DNA of 64,000 bases from Paraspadella gotoi (Eukaryota; Chaetognatha): positions 16,282,543 to 16,346,542 of the forward strand of contig CM119267.1 in NCBI GenBank assembly GCA_051294375.1, written 5' to 3'. The notes beneath the pieces are model-generated. The model searched no databases, was not told where the DNA came from, and was given only the letters and a program-made list of their open reading frames with translations. This document shows positions 22,401 through 34,560 of the stretch, one piece after another. How positions within the stretch are numbered: position 1 is the first letter of the stretch; every line of letters begins with the position of its first letter. The translations under genes were made by a program, and so were the position numbers.

Positions 22401-25079
22401 TTTTTGCTGCTGGATGAGGCCACTTCGGCGCTGGACACGGAGAGCGAGAAGGTGATTTTTTTTAATCAATAATTATAATCTTTATCGATTATAAAATATA
22501 AAGTTTTCTAAAAGATTTTATCCTTTTTCTGAAAAGTCAAACAAAATAAAAACCCACTGAGGGTCGATTTAATAAGTATGATTACGACGATTTTGTTGTC
22601 AAAACGATTAAATACGAAATAACCGAAGCAAAATTATCAGAGTCAACTTAATCCGATTAAGAAAATGAAAAATGACAATAATAAGTCATGTGATACAGGT
22701 GGTCCAAGCCGCGTTGGACAAGGTCAGCGAGGGACGGACCACCATCGTCATCGCCCATCGTCTCTCCACAATCCGCAACGCGAGCGTCATCGCCAGCGTC
22801 CGCGACGGCGTCGTCGAGGAATTCGGGACCCACGACGAGTTGATGAAAAGGGAGGGCCTCTACCACGACCTGGTCACATCCCAGCTGCTGGGCAAAGAAG
22901 AAGAACTGGCCGAGGAGATGGAGGCGAAGCGATTGGAGCGCGAAGACGCGAGAAGGTCCTTTCGGAAATCTTTTCGTCGATCCGTCCGTCGGTCCATGAG
23001 GAAGAGAAAGATGTCGGTGAAGGCATTGTCCGTTGACGAGGAGACGGGCGCCGTGGAGGAGGAAGTGGACGAGGACGAGGGCGAGCCAGACATGATCCGT
23101 TTGTGGAAGATGAACTTACCCGAGTGGCCTTACCTCATCGTCGGCTTTGTCTGCGCCATGATTTCCGGCGCCGTCCAACCCGCCTTCGCCGTCGTCTTCG
23201 CCGAGGTTCTGCTTGTCTTTACCGAGCTGGAAGACCAGGAGGGACGGGCCAACTTTTGGTCTACCATGTTTATCGTTCTCGGGGTCGCGGCCGGCATAGC
23301 CATGCTCTTGAAGGCCGGCCTCCTGGGCATCGCCGGGGAGAGGCTGACGACGCGCTTGAGAGGCGGCGCCTTTCGACATTTGCTCGGACAAGAGATCGCC
23401 TACTTTGACAACAAACATAATTCGACCGGCGCCCTCTGCGCCCGATTAGCCACGGACGCTAGCCTGGCCAAAGGGGCGACGGGGCCGCAATTAGGAATGT
23501 ATCTGCAGATCTTGGCCAACATGGGCACCGCTCTGATTATCGCCTTCTACTTTGGCTGGCAACTGACCCTCGTTATTTTGGCCTTTATTCCCTTCATCGC
23601 CTTGGGCGGATATTTCTATTGGCGCCTGATGGCAGGGGGCACGAAGACGGACAAGGAGGCGCTGGAGAAATCGAGCCAGATCGCCATGGAAGCCGTCGAG
23701 AACATGCGGACCGTGGCATCTCTACAAAAGGAAGAATATTTTTACCGCAAATACTGCACCACCCTAGCGGAGACGCACAAAAAGGCGCAAAAGGCCAGCC
23801 TGCTGTACGGACTCTCGTTCGGCTTCTCCCAGGCCGTCATCTTCTTCTCCTATGCGGCCGCCTTCACCATGGGCGCCTGGCTCGTCGAGAACGGTCACAC
23901 CGACTTCGAAGGTGTTATGAAAGTCTTCACTGCGCTCATCTTCGGCGCCATGGCCATCGGCGAGGCGAGCAGCACGACGCCCGACGCCGTCAAGGCCAAG
24001 TCGGCTTCCGGCCGCATCTTCGGTCTGCTCAATCGTCGCTCCCTCATCGATCCCTATGCCGAGGGTGTTGGCAAGAAGCCGGAGACGATCAACGGTGCCG
24101 TCACTTTTGAATCCGCCAAGTTTCACTACCCCTCTCGTCCTGGGGTCAAAGTCCTACGCGGTATCGACTTTTCTGTGGTTCCGGACACCGTCGTCGCGCT
24201 CGTTGGAGGCTCCGGCTGCGGCAAATCTACCTGCATCCAGTTGCTGGAAAGGTTCTACGACTGCGTCGTCGACAGCGAAGGCGACGCCGGTCGAGTGGCG
24301 CTCGACGGGGAGTCGTTGAAGGATCTCGACGTTAGGTGGCTCCGGGAGCAACTCGGCCTCGTCTCCCAGGAGCCCGTCCTCTTCGAAGGCTCCATCGCGG
24401 AGAATATCAAGTACGGCGACAACTCTCGCGCCGACATACCTATTGAGGAGGTGGTGGAGGCAGCGAAGAAGGCGAACATCCATGACTTCGTCTCCGGACT
24501 TCCTCTGGGATACGAGACCAACGTAGGGGAGAAGGGAGCGCAGCTCAGCGGAGGCCAAAAGCAGAGAGTCGCCATCGCTCGGGCGTTGATAAGAAATCCC
24601 AAGGTTGGTGAATGGCGACGCTATTTTATTTATAAATATATCAACGAATGAAGTAGGCGTAGTTTATTACGGGAGAAATACGAGGAGTTTTATTGACATA
24701 AGAACACGTTGGGAAGATGATAATCGACATACAAAAGAAGTAGATTATGCAAAGAAAACAATATAACTTAATACCTAAATGCTGTTTATACTAATCTTAT
24801 TTTACCCCTTTGCCCACCCCCGAATCCCAGATACTTCTCTTGGACGAAGCCACCTCCGCTTTGGACAACGAGAGCGAGAAGTTGGTCCAAGTAGCGCTTG
24901 AAGCGGCTCAAGTGGGTCGAACCACACTGGTCATCGCTCACCGCCTGTCGACGATCCAATCGGCCGACCGCATCCTCGTCATTCAGGACGGGGTCGTCGT
25001 TGAATCGGGCAAACATCCGGAACTGATGGCCAAGAAGGGACATTACTGGTCGTTGCAGAATTCCAACGTGGTTTTGTGA
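17846..25079 (+). CDS. ABCB-family multidrug transporter (P-glycoprotein type), complete
   Basis: Exons: 17846-17903, 18259-18293, 18377-18491, 18674-18738, 19080-19233, 19489-19559, 20233-20387, 20624-20893, 21278-21534, 21851-22451, 22699-24603, 24831-25079. Together about 1,311 residues, the usual size for a full transporter with two membrane domains and two nucleotide-binding domains. NBD1 (exon 10) has GPSGCGKST (Walker A), GQEPALFD (Q-loop), LSGGQKQR (signature), [11 protein letters not shown] (Walker B) and IAHRLST (H-loop). NBD2 has [36 protein letters not shown] and IAHRLST. All catalytic motifs are intact. The linker is basic ([20 protein letters not shown]), then acidic. Two single-base losses are apparent (see findings): the exon 6 donor reads CAG-TAAACG, and exon 7 shifts frame near 20245. 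Exon 7 ends at a GC donor. AATAAA follows near 25213. Likely a plasma-membrane efflux pump for lipophilic compounds. Confidence 0.92.
19331..19437. repeat. (CTTC)n/(CTTT)n microsatellite in ABC intron 5
   Basis: Tetranucleotide pyrimidine run directly upstream of the exon 6 acceptor region. Confidence 0.9.
19739..20000. repeat. Two degenerate ~130-base direct repeats in ABC intron 6
   Basis: GTAGTAATCAAGAACAGGTTGAG (19759-) and GTAGTTGAGAACAGATTGAG (19903-) head two diverged copies; each ends near AATATAATTATAACTA or AATACAATTATAACTA. Possibly a dispersed element, with no coding content. Confidence 0.45.
20396..20525. repeat. ATTA/ATTC tetranucleotide tract in ABC intron 7
   Basis: Degenerate TTAATTAATT and ATTCATTC repeats following the unusual GC donor at 20388. 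Confidence 0.7.
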
Positions 25080-25511
25080 GGCCTTTTCGCTATCGATCAT
25101 CTTCGTCAGGGTTTTCTGTAAAAATGTAAGAATAATGCATGAGTGAAGAAGAATTCATACGGTGCGCAGTGGAAGGCAATGACGGGTAACTTTTTTGTCG
25201 TGCTTTTCTGTAAATAAAACTCTTTGTTTGTATCTCTTGTTGTTGAAAAATCAGATTTTGATTCCGAGAGTTGATATGTCTTTCATTATTTATCAAAAAG
25301 TGCAGGTGTTTGCGTGATTAGATTTCGGGAATGACCCGAATTAAGATTTTCACTAATTGATGATTAATTCAAAGTTCGAATTTGAAATCGAGATATCGAA
25401 GGGAAAAATAATTCACGTCTCGACCGAGATATTTTCGTGCCTCCCACCTCTGCTCGTTTTCGACGCCTCTCCCGCCCTCCCGCTCTTTTCTCCATTACCT
25501 CGGAAATCTCA

Positions 25512-25612
<101 letters not shown>

Positions 25613-26021
25613 CCAAATGTAACGAACTACAGACCGACCCATTCTCTCTTTTCTTTCACCGTCTGGCGAATATGTAGACACACCGGCACACTTTGGCGCT
25701 TTTTCCCGCCACATACTTGCCCCGCAGCGCGCCTCCACGCCCTAAACCAGCAGACCCGGACGCCAAAAACGAAGTAGACGCAAACAGAGCTTGGACGAAG
25801 ACGCAACGGCGATGGATCACCAGGGAGGCGGGGCAAGCGACCAGGGGCCCCCCAATCCATGATGGACACAAGGGGGTGATGCGATGGCCGGACCAAGGTC
25901 GGCCTTAATCGGCGAAACCCAACTCGATTTTCTTCTCCCGATTTTTTCTTTCTTTTTCTAATTCTTTCGTTCTCCTCGAAAAACGAGCGAAGACAAACAA
26001 GGTTGAAAGAGGTTTCGATAC

Positions 26022-26136
<115 letters not shown>

Positions 26137-26734
26137 GGGAAAGATCGGTAAATATGCTTACCTCGTAGGGAGTGCGCTACGAAATCGATTGATAATGAAC
26201 TAATTATTTCCGAGAGGCACGGTAAATGTTGATAAATTATTGAAGGAAACTCTTGTTAACCTTATAAATCCATTTAGGCCAGCCGTTTAATTGAGGAAAA
26301 GGGAAAGTTGTAAAAATAATTACCGGGGCAACCTGATGAACGAAACAGATGCATGAAACTAAACTTTGGTTAAACATTACGAATAACTTTTTTTTGATTC
26401 GTGGACGTTAAATTTTAATTAGTCAAAAAATAGTGCACCTAACAATTGTTAAATAGGCGTGAGATTAATCAAAACACATAGATTCGCTAAACCAGCCATC
26501 TAATCAAAATTATGTCTCAAACCAACGCCTCCCCTTAATCCTTCTACCTTCTTTCTTTCCTATCCCATGAGCCCCGATGCGTGTGTGAAATTGGGCGAAA
26601 TCCGGGAGCCGGGAGCCGGAATGGGGCTCCACTTTCAATCTCATTTCTTCCGTCTCTCCTCCGGCGACGGGTGGCGACCAAACAAAAGTTATTCGCCAGA
26701 ATTTGATTTATTCTTCGTTCCGGCGAGTGGCGCT

Positions 26735-26737
<3 letters not shown>

Positions 26738-26787
<50 letters not shown>
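26738..26787. repeat. (CT)n microsatellite
   Basis: CT run of about 50 bases. Confidence 0.95.
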
Positions 26788-26789
<2 letters not shown>

Positions 26790-27603
26790 GATTCTTCATA
26801 CTCTCCTTATTATACCATCTAGGAAAAAACATATCACATTTTTAGTAGAGGATTTCTACTCAAAAACTTGTTTGATTAAAAAAAAAAATCCAAATGTTTC
26901 CGAAAATCTACATCAAATTTTTTTTCGGTAGCTTCCTTCCATTTTTTTATGGGTCAAATCGTTTAGAAGTTACAGGAAAAAAAAGATCGCTACTTCAAAA
27001 AAAAAAAAAAATAGCCAAAAAATCCTATTTAGTTTTTTACTATTTTTGGTATTTAATTAGTTGTTTTGATTTTAAATAGAGTTAAATAGAGTTAAATTGA
27101 GTTATTTTTTTAATTTTTTTTAAATTTGGCACTGCTAAAGGTATTGCACCTTTTTTAGGTTAAAATAAAGGCCTTTATAGCTCTCAGAAAAGAGGGAAAG
27201 ATATACAACATTAACATCGAGACTGAAAATAATTGTGTTAAATAAGTTAAAAAACATTTTACTGTTATATACCTTAATTCGCTGTACAATAACATGCTCA
27301 AAAGAATACAGTAGTCGATACCAAAAGAAGGTACAGCAAATATTGAGAATCAACAATTATGTGATTTACTTTTTTCCTACATAGTATATGCGCAAAATCA
27401 AGGCAAAATCAAAGCTACTACGTAGTTTCACAACTGGCCGCGAGAGTGCGGTGTGCGGGGCGGGAAAAATGCGGCGCTAAAGGCGTCGAAAGGCGGATTC
27501 TTGCCACTAGAAACGACGCCTTCGCGAAGCAAGAAAACGAAACGTAAACAAACATTCGAGTCGGGGAGAAAATCTAGGTCGAGGGTCGGGATAGGGTAGA
27601 ACT

Positions 27604-27606
<3 letters not shown>

Positions 27607-27660
<54 letters not shown>
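27607..27660. repeat. (GA)n microsatellite
   Basis: Perfect GA run. Confidence 0.95.
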
Positions 27661-27663
<3 letters not shown>

Positions 27664-28019
27664 CCGATGAGAGAATGAGATTAAATAAATGCAACATAAT
27701 AAAATTCAATCAACTACATTCTCTGAGCCTGATTTTGTGTTTCGGTCGAAAGCCATGCCTTTAAATAAACGCGGGATGAAAAGAATAGAGGAACAGACGA
27801 AGGAAAATGAGTAGGAAACGACCTAACAATCGATCCTTAATGAATTCGGCTCTCAGACTCAATCAGAGATCCCCCTCCCATCAGTTTCTCTCGATGTTTC
27901 CGAAAAGAAAGTCCCGACGAGTCGATCCTTTCGTAATTCTCTCTTGTTCTCGTTTCTTTTTTAGGGGTGCGAGAGGTTACTTGTTTTCCTTTCTTTTTTT
28001 TAGTCTCTGTTTTCATCTT

Positions 28020-28023
28020 TCTG

Positions 28024-28107
<84 letters not shown>

Positions 28108-28108
28108 T
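28020..28108. repeat. (CTTT)n microsatellite
   Basis: Perfect CTTT tetranucleotide run followed by TTTA repeats. Confidence 0.95.
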
Positions 28109-28734
28109 ATTTATTTATTTATGATGACACTTTTTTATTTTTACTTTATTTTATTTTACTCTTATCTTTTTCCTTTAAACAAAAATAACGAAAAGGGAAG
28201 CGAGTTCACAGTCATCTTTACATAATTATGAAGCTCTGAAAACAAATTCGCCGCGTGACCGCAGAGTACGTGCCCTTGAGCCTTGACCTTGACAATCCGA
28301 CGAAACTCGGGTGACCCTCGTGATCCCATAAAAACCGAGGAAAAAGAAGGACTCGGGAGAAATAGGGAATGCGGATGTTGATTGTTGATATAGGAAGGAA
28401 AAATAAACAAACCACTCATTTATATTTTTTATTATGTTAAAAAAATTTATTTTAATTGAAAGAGCTAATATAGGTTGTTCGTGTGCATGGACTCGCTCTC
28501 TACTCAGATGTAAAATTGTGAATTAAAATTAAATTTCACCAAGACTTTAGAAGTATAGAAATTCTTAAAAATACAGCGATTTCTACGTTTGACAATCCTC
28601 TACTGAATCTGATAGATTTCTGTCAATGACGATTTCTCAATTTTCACTCATTGCATTTTTTGCTGCTTTGCCAGCGCGCTGTATCTCTCTCGCCAAATCC
28701 GTTCAGCCATTATCTTCTTTAAATGTTCTCATCC

Positions 28735-28737
<3 letters not shown>

Positions 28738-28780
<43 letters not shown>
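28738..28780. repeat. (CT)n microsatellite
   Basis: CT run of about 40 bases. Confidence 0.9.
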
Positions 28781-28786
<6 letters not shown>

Positions 28787-30004
28787 AACACGCGCCCTTA
28801 GCCTTGGCAGAAAATAGAAAAAGAGAATGAGAGGATTTTTTTTCCGTTTCGGTCCGATGACCGGATGAGGAATCTCTGATTCAGTCGTCAAGGCAACCGG
28901 CTCTTCATAAAGTCATCATAGGAAGTCACGTGACTTTCTAGTCTGTCGGAAGTGAGTGGAGAAAAGAGAATTCACGCTTAACCGAGGAAATCAGGTGGGA
29001 TCAGTTATAAATAGGCTGGAGAAAGCGATCCACATAAAAACAAATGTGGGAGTCCGAGAAAATGGTGAGGTAAAGGAGTCTTACTTTTCCACATCTGGAA
29101 GGAGAGTTCTATCCAACAAAGAGCTGCGGATCCGCGCCATTTTCTTAAATTGCTATGAAACGTTTTCTGAAAGTTTTCATCAGACGTCAAATTGATATTA
29201 ATTTGTTTTTATGAGATGCTAAGGACGATTATCGCAGAGACGAGGGAAAGATAGCGGGTCGGTATTGTACCGGGATAAGAAAATCAATGAGCCACATCAG
29301 ATCATTGTCACTGAGAAAAACTATTCATTGTATGCATTATGCAATATGCAAGGTTTATAATTTAATTATATTCATATCTTTATTAGATCTATATTAGTAT
29401 ATTAAACTATCAATAACAGCAAAAAAACACCGGCAACCAATTTTCGCCAAAGCTGAATCCGCTTCCTTAAAATCCTAGTTTCCACAAACTCAGTTTCGCT
29501 GTTTTGCTTTTTTATCCCCAACGTTCTTTACGACTTTTTTTTTTGCATGAAATATATGAGACGAGCCTTTGTTTTTCCTCAAAAACGCATTTAATTGCCG
29601 TGAAGATAATTGGTTTCCTTTTACTCGTTCAAAACAGAGAGGCGGAAATGAGGGAGGGCGTGGCGGCCTAAATAAGTTTGGATCGTTACTCGATATAAAT
29701 ATATGTTCTCGCAGCACAGAAATAAATAATGACAATGTGGTTCCCTTAAGAATGACGATACATGACGCCGTACACGGGGCCTTTGAATTTTTTTCGCTGA
29801 AGCTTTGAAAAATGGAACTTATGAACATAATATATAAAAACTGTTAATGCTAAATTTTTAATAAGGGTTTCAATTAAGTTATAATTAAAATTATGGAATC
29901 AAACGGTAGGCTTTTCGAAACAAATCTTTATTTTGATATATTTGTATACACTTTTTTGGGAAAAATTTTTTTTCTTTCATTTTCTACACTCAAAATTGGT
30001 GTCG

Positions 30005-30218
30005 NNNNNNNNNNNNNNNNNNNNNNNNNNNNNNNNNNNNNNNNNNNNNNNNNNNNNNNNNNNNNNNNNNNNNNNNNNNNNNNNNNNNNNNNNNNNNNNN
30101 NNNNNNNNNNNNNNNNNNNNNNNNNNNNNNNNNNNNNNNNNNNNNNNNNNNNNNNNNNNNNNNNNNNNNNNNNNNNNNNNNNNNNNNNNNNNNNNNNNNN
30201 NNNNNNNNNNNNNNNNNN
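30005..30218. other. Assembly gap (214 N)
   Basis: Run of N in intergenic sequence. Confidence 0.95.
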
Positions 30219-30837
30219 ATTTTTTCCGCTTCCCCGTCTCGGCGAATGGTTATTTTTGGTGCCTTGGAAGTTTGAGCCCTTTCTTCCCCCTTCCTCGCAC
30301 GTTCTCCAATTTCCGTTCCTTTTCTCAGTCAATCCGCGAGGCTTATGAAGCGGTTTATCCGCTGTATATATGTCATAATAAAGCAACGAGAAATTTTCTT
30401 ACATCGTTGTAATCGTGTGCCCAGACAAGCTTTTGGTTTTACTATTTAACTGTATAATTAAGTAATGACTTAAACCGTCAGAAGCAACATATACAGTATA
30501 ATTTTTCTCGTTTGCAACATTTCGTGACAGTATATCATAGTATCTATGCAACCGTAAAATTTAAAAAGATAGCGATAGTGATAGTCGGTTTTGAAGGTCT
30601 CGGTTTGGCATTTTATATGATATATAATACAACATATTTGTAATGAGTCTTCTTTATTTAGTGACTGTCTATTAAGAGGAGGTCATATTTGAAACTTCAA
30701 CAATGCAATTTTCCAATTTTTTCTGACGATTCAAAAGTATTTAAAATTAAAGAGAAAATAAATATGAGGTGAAGAGACAGTAATTATTTTTATATGTTAA
30801 TGACAGAACCGTTCAAAATAAGCAGTCCCTGAGCTTC

Positions 30838-30990
30838 GGATCAGGCTGTAACACCGTGTTACAAGCGGGTTAAGCGCCCCATCCCTCTTAACTGCTAGGC
30901 GACCACCGGGCTAGAACTCCGGACCTTTTGGGTTGGGAGGCGAATGACTTGCCTCCGGCACCAATGACCGCTGATGAACGGTTGGTGGAT
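30838..30990 (-). repeat. tRNA-derived SINE-like fragment
   Basis: On the minus strand there is a hairpin GGAGGC-AAGTCATTC-GCCTCC, in the position of an anticodon arm, followed by CCGGAGTTCTAGCCCGG, which resembles a T-arm/B-box with a 4-base stem. Then comes an unrelated GC-rich body (GGTCGCCTAGCAGTTAAGAG). It is unlike the surrounding AT-rich DNA. Arrangement and composition suggest a tRNA-derived SINE; no terminal poly-A or target duplication is evident. Confidence 0.4.
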
Positions 30991-32407
30991 TTTATTCCGC
31001 CATTGAGGTAATGAACGAATGAACATGTAGCGTTTTTTTTCTTCTCTTTAAAATGAAAAAAACAAAGAAGTTAATTCAAATATAAAAATACCACTGACTG
31101 CTAAAAAATTTAAATCAAGAATATTATAAAGTTGTTAAGCATTAGTCATATTATTGTTCAAAGGTTTTAAAGAATAAAAATTTAGCAAACCCAAATAAAT
31201 TTAGATATAAAATTTTAGACATAAAAAGAATGAAAAAAATTTTGAAAAAAAAAAATTACATGCAAATCCAAATTTTAAGTTTTAATTTAATAGAAAGTCA
31301 GTTTAGCCATGAAATTATGGGATGAGGCCATTTTAGAGTTAAGGAAAACGACTTTACTGCTACTGATCTACGACGCTCTCCTAAATCTTAAAATATATAC
31401 ATATAAAATAAATAATTAAATATTCTTAAGTATATTTTAATATATTAATATATCTGAGTATATGTTAGTTAACCGGCGAGTAGGCCTTAAGCTATAAGCT
31501 TCGGCTCTCATAAGTGACATGTGACATGACATAAGTGACATGACAGTAAATAATTATATACTACTTTTGTTCATACTTATTTTTAAATGCTGCGAACTGC
31601 CGAGAGAGTTCACTCGAGCGTAATAGCAGAATCAACAAAAGACCGAATTGCCTTTCGTTATGTCTTATGAATTGAAAAAAACTAAATATTGCCCAATAAG
31701 TTGAAAATTGATCATGAGCAATCACGCTGTGACTTATTATTATTTCAGAATAGCAGTTTAAGATGGAAGAATAGTGATGTATAATAGTTAATAAGAGATT
31801 TTTGTATCTCAAGAAAATCATTAATTTGGAATCCACAAACAAATTTTAAAACGCGTGGCGACGATTTTCAGTCACAGTGTATTCATTTATAAACAAGTTT
31901 AATGTTAAAAATCAGTTTTAAAAAGTATATTCTCAGTGCAACAATTATAAAATATTGATTTTTAATTTAAATATTATTATCTGTAAATTTTGACGTTTAC
32001 TTCGGATGTTCTTTTTTTCTATTGTGTTGTCGCGTCCTCTAACGACCACTTCCTCTCGCTGAATCAACAGGGCCCTGGTCTGGACTCGAATGACAAAGTC
32101 GTCCGGACTTCGCGGGTCTTCGAAAGACGTTAGCTTCTGAGGGATTACGCTTAATGTTTCGTCCCTTGCGTGGAATATCTCGTGCTGGAAACTTGTTACA
32201 ATCGATGGGGTTTGGTACATTTCAACATAAACTGTTGATATTTAGTTTAGTATTTAACAAATCTTAAGACAGGGCGCATTCATTTTTATTCATTTGTAGT
32301 ATCAGAATCAATTTTTTTAAAAAATTAACATGATGTAGCAATATAATAATTTAAATTAGGTTCGGAACATTTTTGCAAAAAAATATTTTAACACAATAAT
32401 GAATGGG

Positions 32408-32458
32408 TTTATTTAATGCTGTTCCCATTAAAATTTAAATTTGGTCGGCTCGCGCTAA
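32408..32458. repeat. Dispersed repeat core shared with the jun intron
   Basis: TTTATTTAATGCTGTTCCC, then ATTAAAATTTAAATTTGGTCGGC, matches the stretch at about 38299-38345 in the jun intron with few differences. Confidence 0.6.
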
Positions 32459-32571
32459 TGTAGAAGTTTTGACACTCGCTTTTTTTTAAATAAGGGTTAA
32501 TTGGTTAGATTTTTGGTCGTGATTTAGTTATTTTATTAGCTTAATTGCCATGTAATATCAAATAATGGCTA

Positions 32572-32775
32572 AATTTTACTTTCGTCGACCACGGTTATGG
32601 CGGCTTTTGAAAAACCATTTAAAAATACTTTTGTAAAAATAAATAAAAAAAAAATTACCTAATTACCCTAACCCTAAACCCTCCTAACCCTAACCACCCC
32701 TAACCCAAAACCACCCCTAAATCCCCCTTATCCCTAACCCCTCGCTAACCCCGGTGGGCGAAAGTAAAAGTAACT
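32572..32775. repeat. Inverted-repeat element containing a telomere-like tract
   Basis: The left end TTTTACTTTCGTCGACC and the right end, read in reverse complement (TTTTACTTTCGCCCACC), match in most positions. Between them lies a degenerate CCCTAA/CCTAACC tract (about 32656-32748: CCCTAACCCTAAACCC and variants). The whole unit sits about 100-300 bases upstream of the mPGES-2 start codon. A small non-autonomous element carrying telomere-like repeats is one reading; decayed interstitial telomere sequence is another. Confidence 0.5.
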
Positions 32776-32878
32776 TTTTGATTACAAGTTTCACCGAAAC
32801 GCCCACTTCAATTCTCTGCCGGTTATGATTATCTGAATTAATTAATTTTAACAGACGTTAAGAGACGTGCAGGACCAC

Positions 32879-34081
32879 ATGGCGTCTCATCTTTTGCGTA
32901 AGCTTTGTTACGCATCGAAGTCGGTGGGAAAAACGATACCTTCATCGCTGAAGTATCCTCGCCGAACACTCGTCCTTGCGGCTGGTGTTACGACGGCGGG
33001 CGGCATTGCCCTCGTCAATATCGTAAACTGCCATGGCCTCCGCGCCGAGTCCAATCCTTGGGAGCTCTCGACGCGACCATCTCCGGTACCGTCTCGCGTG
33101 ATGGACTATGGATTGGATCTGGGTATGAAGTTGACTCTGTATCAGTATCAGACTTGCCCTTTCTGCTGCAAAGCCCGAGCATTTCTCGACTACTACGGGA
33201 TATCCTACGACGTGGTAGAGGTCAATTCCGTCAAACGCACCGAGCTCAAATGGTCCAAGTATCCCAAGGTTCCGGTACTGATCGTGGAGACGCCTGATGG
33301 AAAGTCCGTTCAGATTAACGACTCTTCGCAAATCGTGTCCGTCATGAAAACTTTCATCGACAACGAGCTTCGCGTTCCCATCGACCAGATTCTCAAGTGT
33401 TACCCTCACTTCGAACAGAAGGACGACGGCTACTTTACCAAAACGACCTTTGACTTCCCCAACAAATACTTCGTGATGTACTTTGACGAAGCTGTGGATA
33501 CCGTTGACGACGGAACGAGGCGTTTGAGAAATCGCGAGAGAAAATGGCGCGCCTGGGTTGACTCGGATTTCGTTCACCGGATCTCTCCCAACATCTATCG
33601 GACGTTTTCCGAATCGTTCCGTTCCTTTACGTACTTTTCTGAGGTGGGAAGGTGGAACGAGATCTTCTCCGCCTTCGACCGCTTCATAGTCGTTTATCTC
33701 GGAGGCTTCGTCATGCGTATGGTCGCCGCGAGTCTCAAACGGAAACACGGGCTGGATGACGACGTGCGCGGCGAACTCTATCGATCCGCTCGTCACTTTC
33801 TCGACCGCGCCTTAAAAAATAGACGCTTTACGGGCGGCGATGAAATTACGCTCGCCGATCTAGCGCTTTACGGCGCTCTCACGTCCTTCGAGGGTTGCGA
33901 TGCTTTTGTCGATTTGACCGAAAATACTAAGATCATGTCTTGGTTCACGGCGATGAAACGCGCCGTGGAAAGCCACGAGGGACAGAAAAGATTGCGGGAA
34001 ATAATGGCGAGTGGAAATGGGACTGAACGGCCAGAAAATCGTCCCTTTCTCGGAGATGGCCATTTGGATCCCCGATTGTAG
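32879..34081 (+). CDS. PTGES2: Membrane-associated prostaglandin E synthase 2 (mPGES-2), single exon
   Basis: One uninterrupted frame. I choose the ATG at 32879 (MASHLLRKL) over the in-frame one at 32867; both follow a possible AG acceptor (TTTTAACAG at about 32845-32853), so a 5' UTR intron is possible. Of 400 residues, the first ~60 hold basic sequence and a hydrophobic segment (TLVLAAGVTTAGGIALV), as expected for Golgi or mitochondrial membrane anchoring. Next is a glutaredoxin-like domain with LYQYQTCPFCCKARAFLDYYG (the CxxC here is CPFC), VPVLIVE and INDSSQIV, then a C-terminal GST-like helical domain (GGDEITLADLALYGAL). The family isomerises PGH2 to PGE2 or, when haem is bound, degrades it. 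The coding region has no intron, unlike every other complete gene here. ATTAAA lies near 34117. Confidence 0.9.
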   Translation: MASHLLRKLCYASKSVGKTIPSSLKYPRRTLVLAAGVTTAGGIALVNIVNCHGLRAESNPWELSTRPSPVPSRVMDYGLDLGMKLTLYQYQTCPFCCKARAFLDYYGISYDVVEVNSVKRTELKWSKYPKVPVLIVETPDGKSVQINDSSQIVSVMKTFIDNELRVPIDQILKCYPHFEQKDDGYFTKTTFDFPNKYFVMYFDEAVDTVDDGTRRLRNRERKWRAWVDSDFVHRISPNIYRTFSESFRSFTYFSEVGRWNEIFSAFDRFIVVYLGGFVMRMVAASLKRKHGLDDDVRGELYRSARHFLDRALKNRRFTGGDEITLADLALYGALTSFEGCDAFVDLTENTKIMSWFTAMKRAVESHEGQKRLREIMASGNGTERPENRPFLGDGHLDPRL

Positions 34082-34560
34082 TGTTTGCTTTTTACTTAAA
34101 AGTATTGTAATACTTCATTAAAAACCAGTTTTCTAGTAGACACCATAGAAAACGAAAGTGTTTTTTTCTCATCGAATTATTTAATAGGGCTATTTGGGTT
34201 TGGCTTCTTTTGATAATTGTTACATTTAACAGTTTTTGCGTTGATTTTTTGTTGGTTGAGAACTGAAATTTCGATATACGTATAAGCCTCTCTCTTCTTC
34301 TAATAAGTCACAACTCCATAGGTAAATGAGACAGACGTTAACTGATTAAGAACTTATTTAGTATTTCTCTTTTAATTAAAAAAAAATCTTTTAAGGTCAA
34401 ACTAGTCTATTTTTTTTAAATATTACGTTAAAATGTAATGTATTTTGGTAAAAGAATTTGTAGACTTACACTTGCTTAATAAAATTGTCATTAAATTTCC
34501 CAAAAGGAAAGTTTGTTCGACTTGTTGGGTTCATTGCATCTGACATGTCTTATAGGGGCA

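Noticed and set aside
26152-26175. U1 snRNA-like 5' end (AATATGCTTACCTCGTAGGG)
   Set aside because: Only about 18 bases resemble the U1 start (ATACTTACCTGGCGTAGGG); the following sequence does not match U1 stem-loops or the Sm site.
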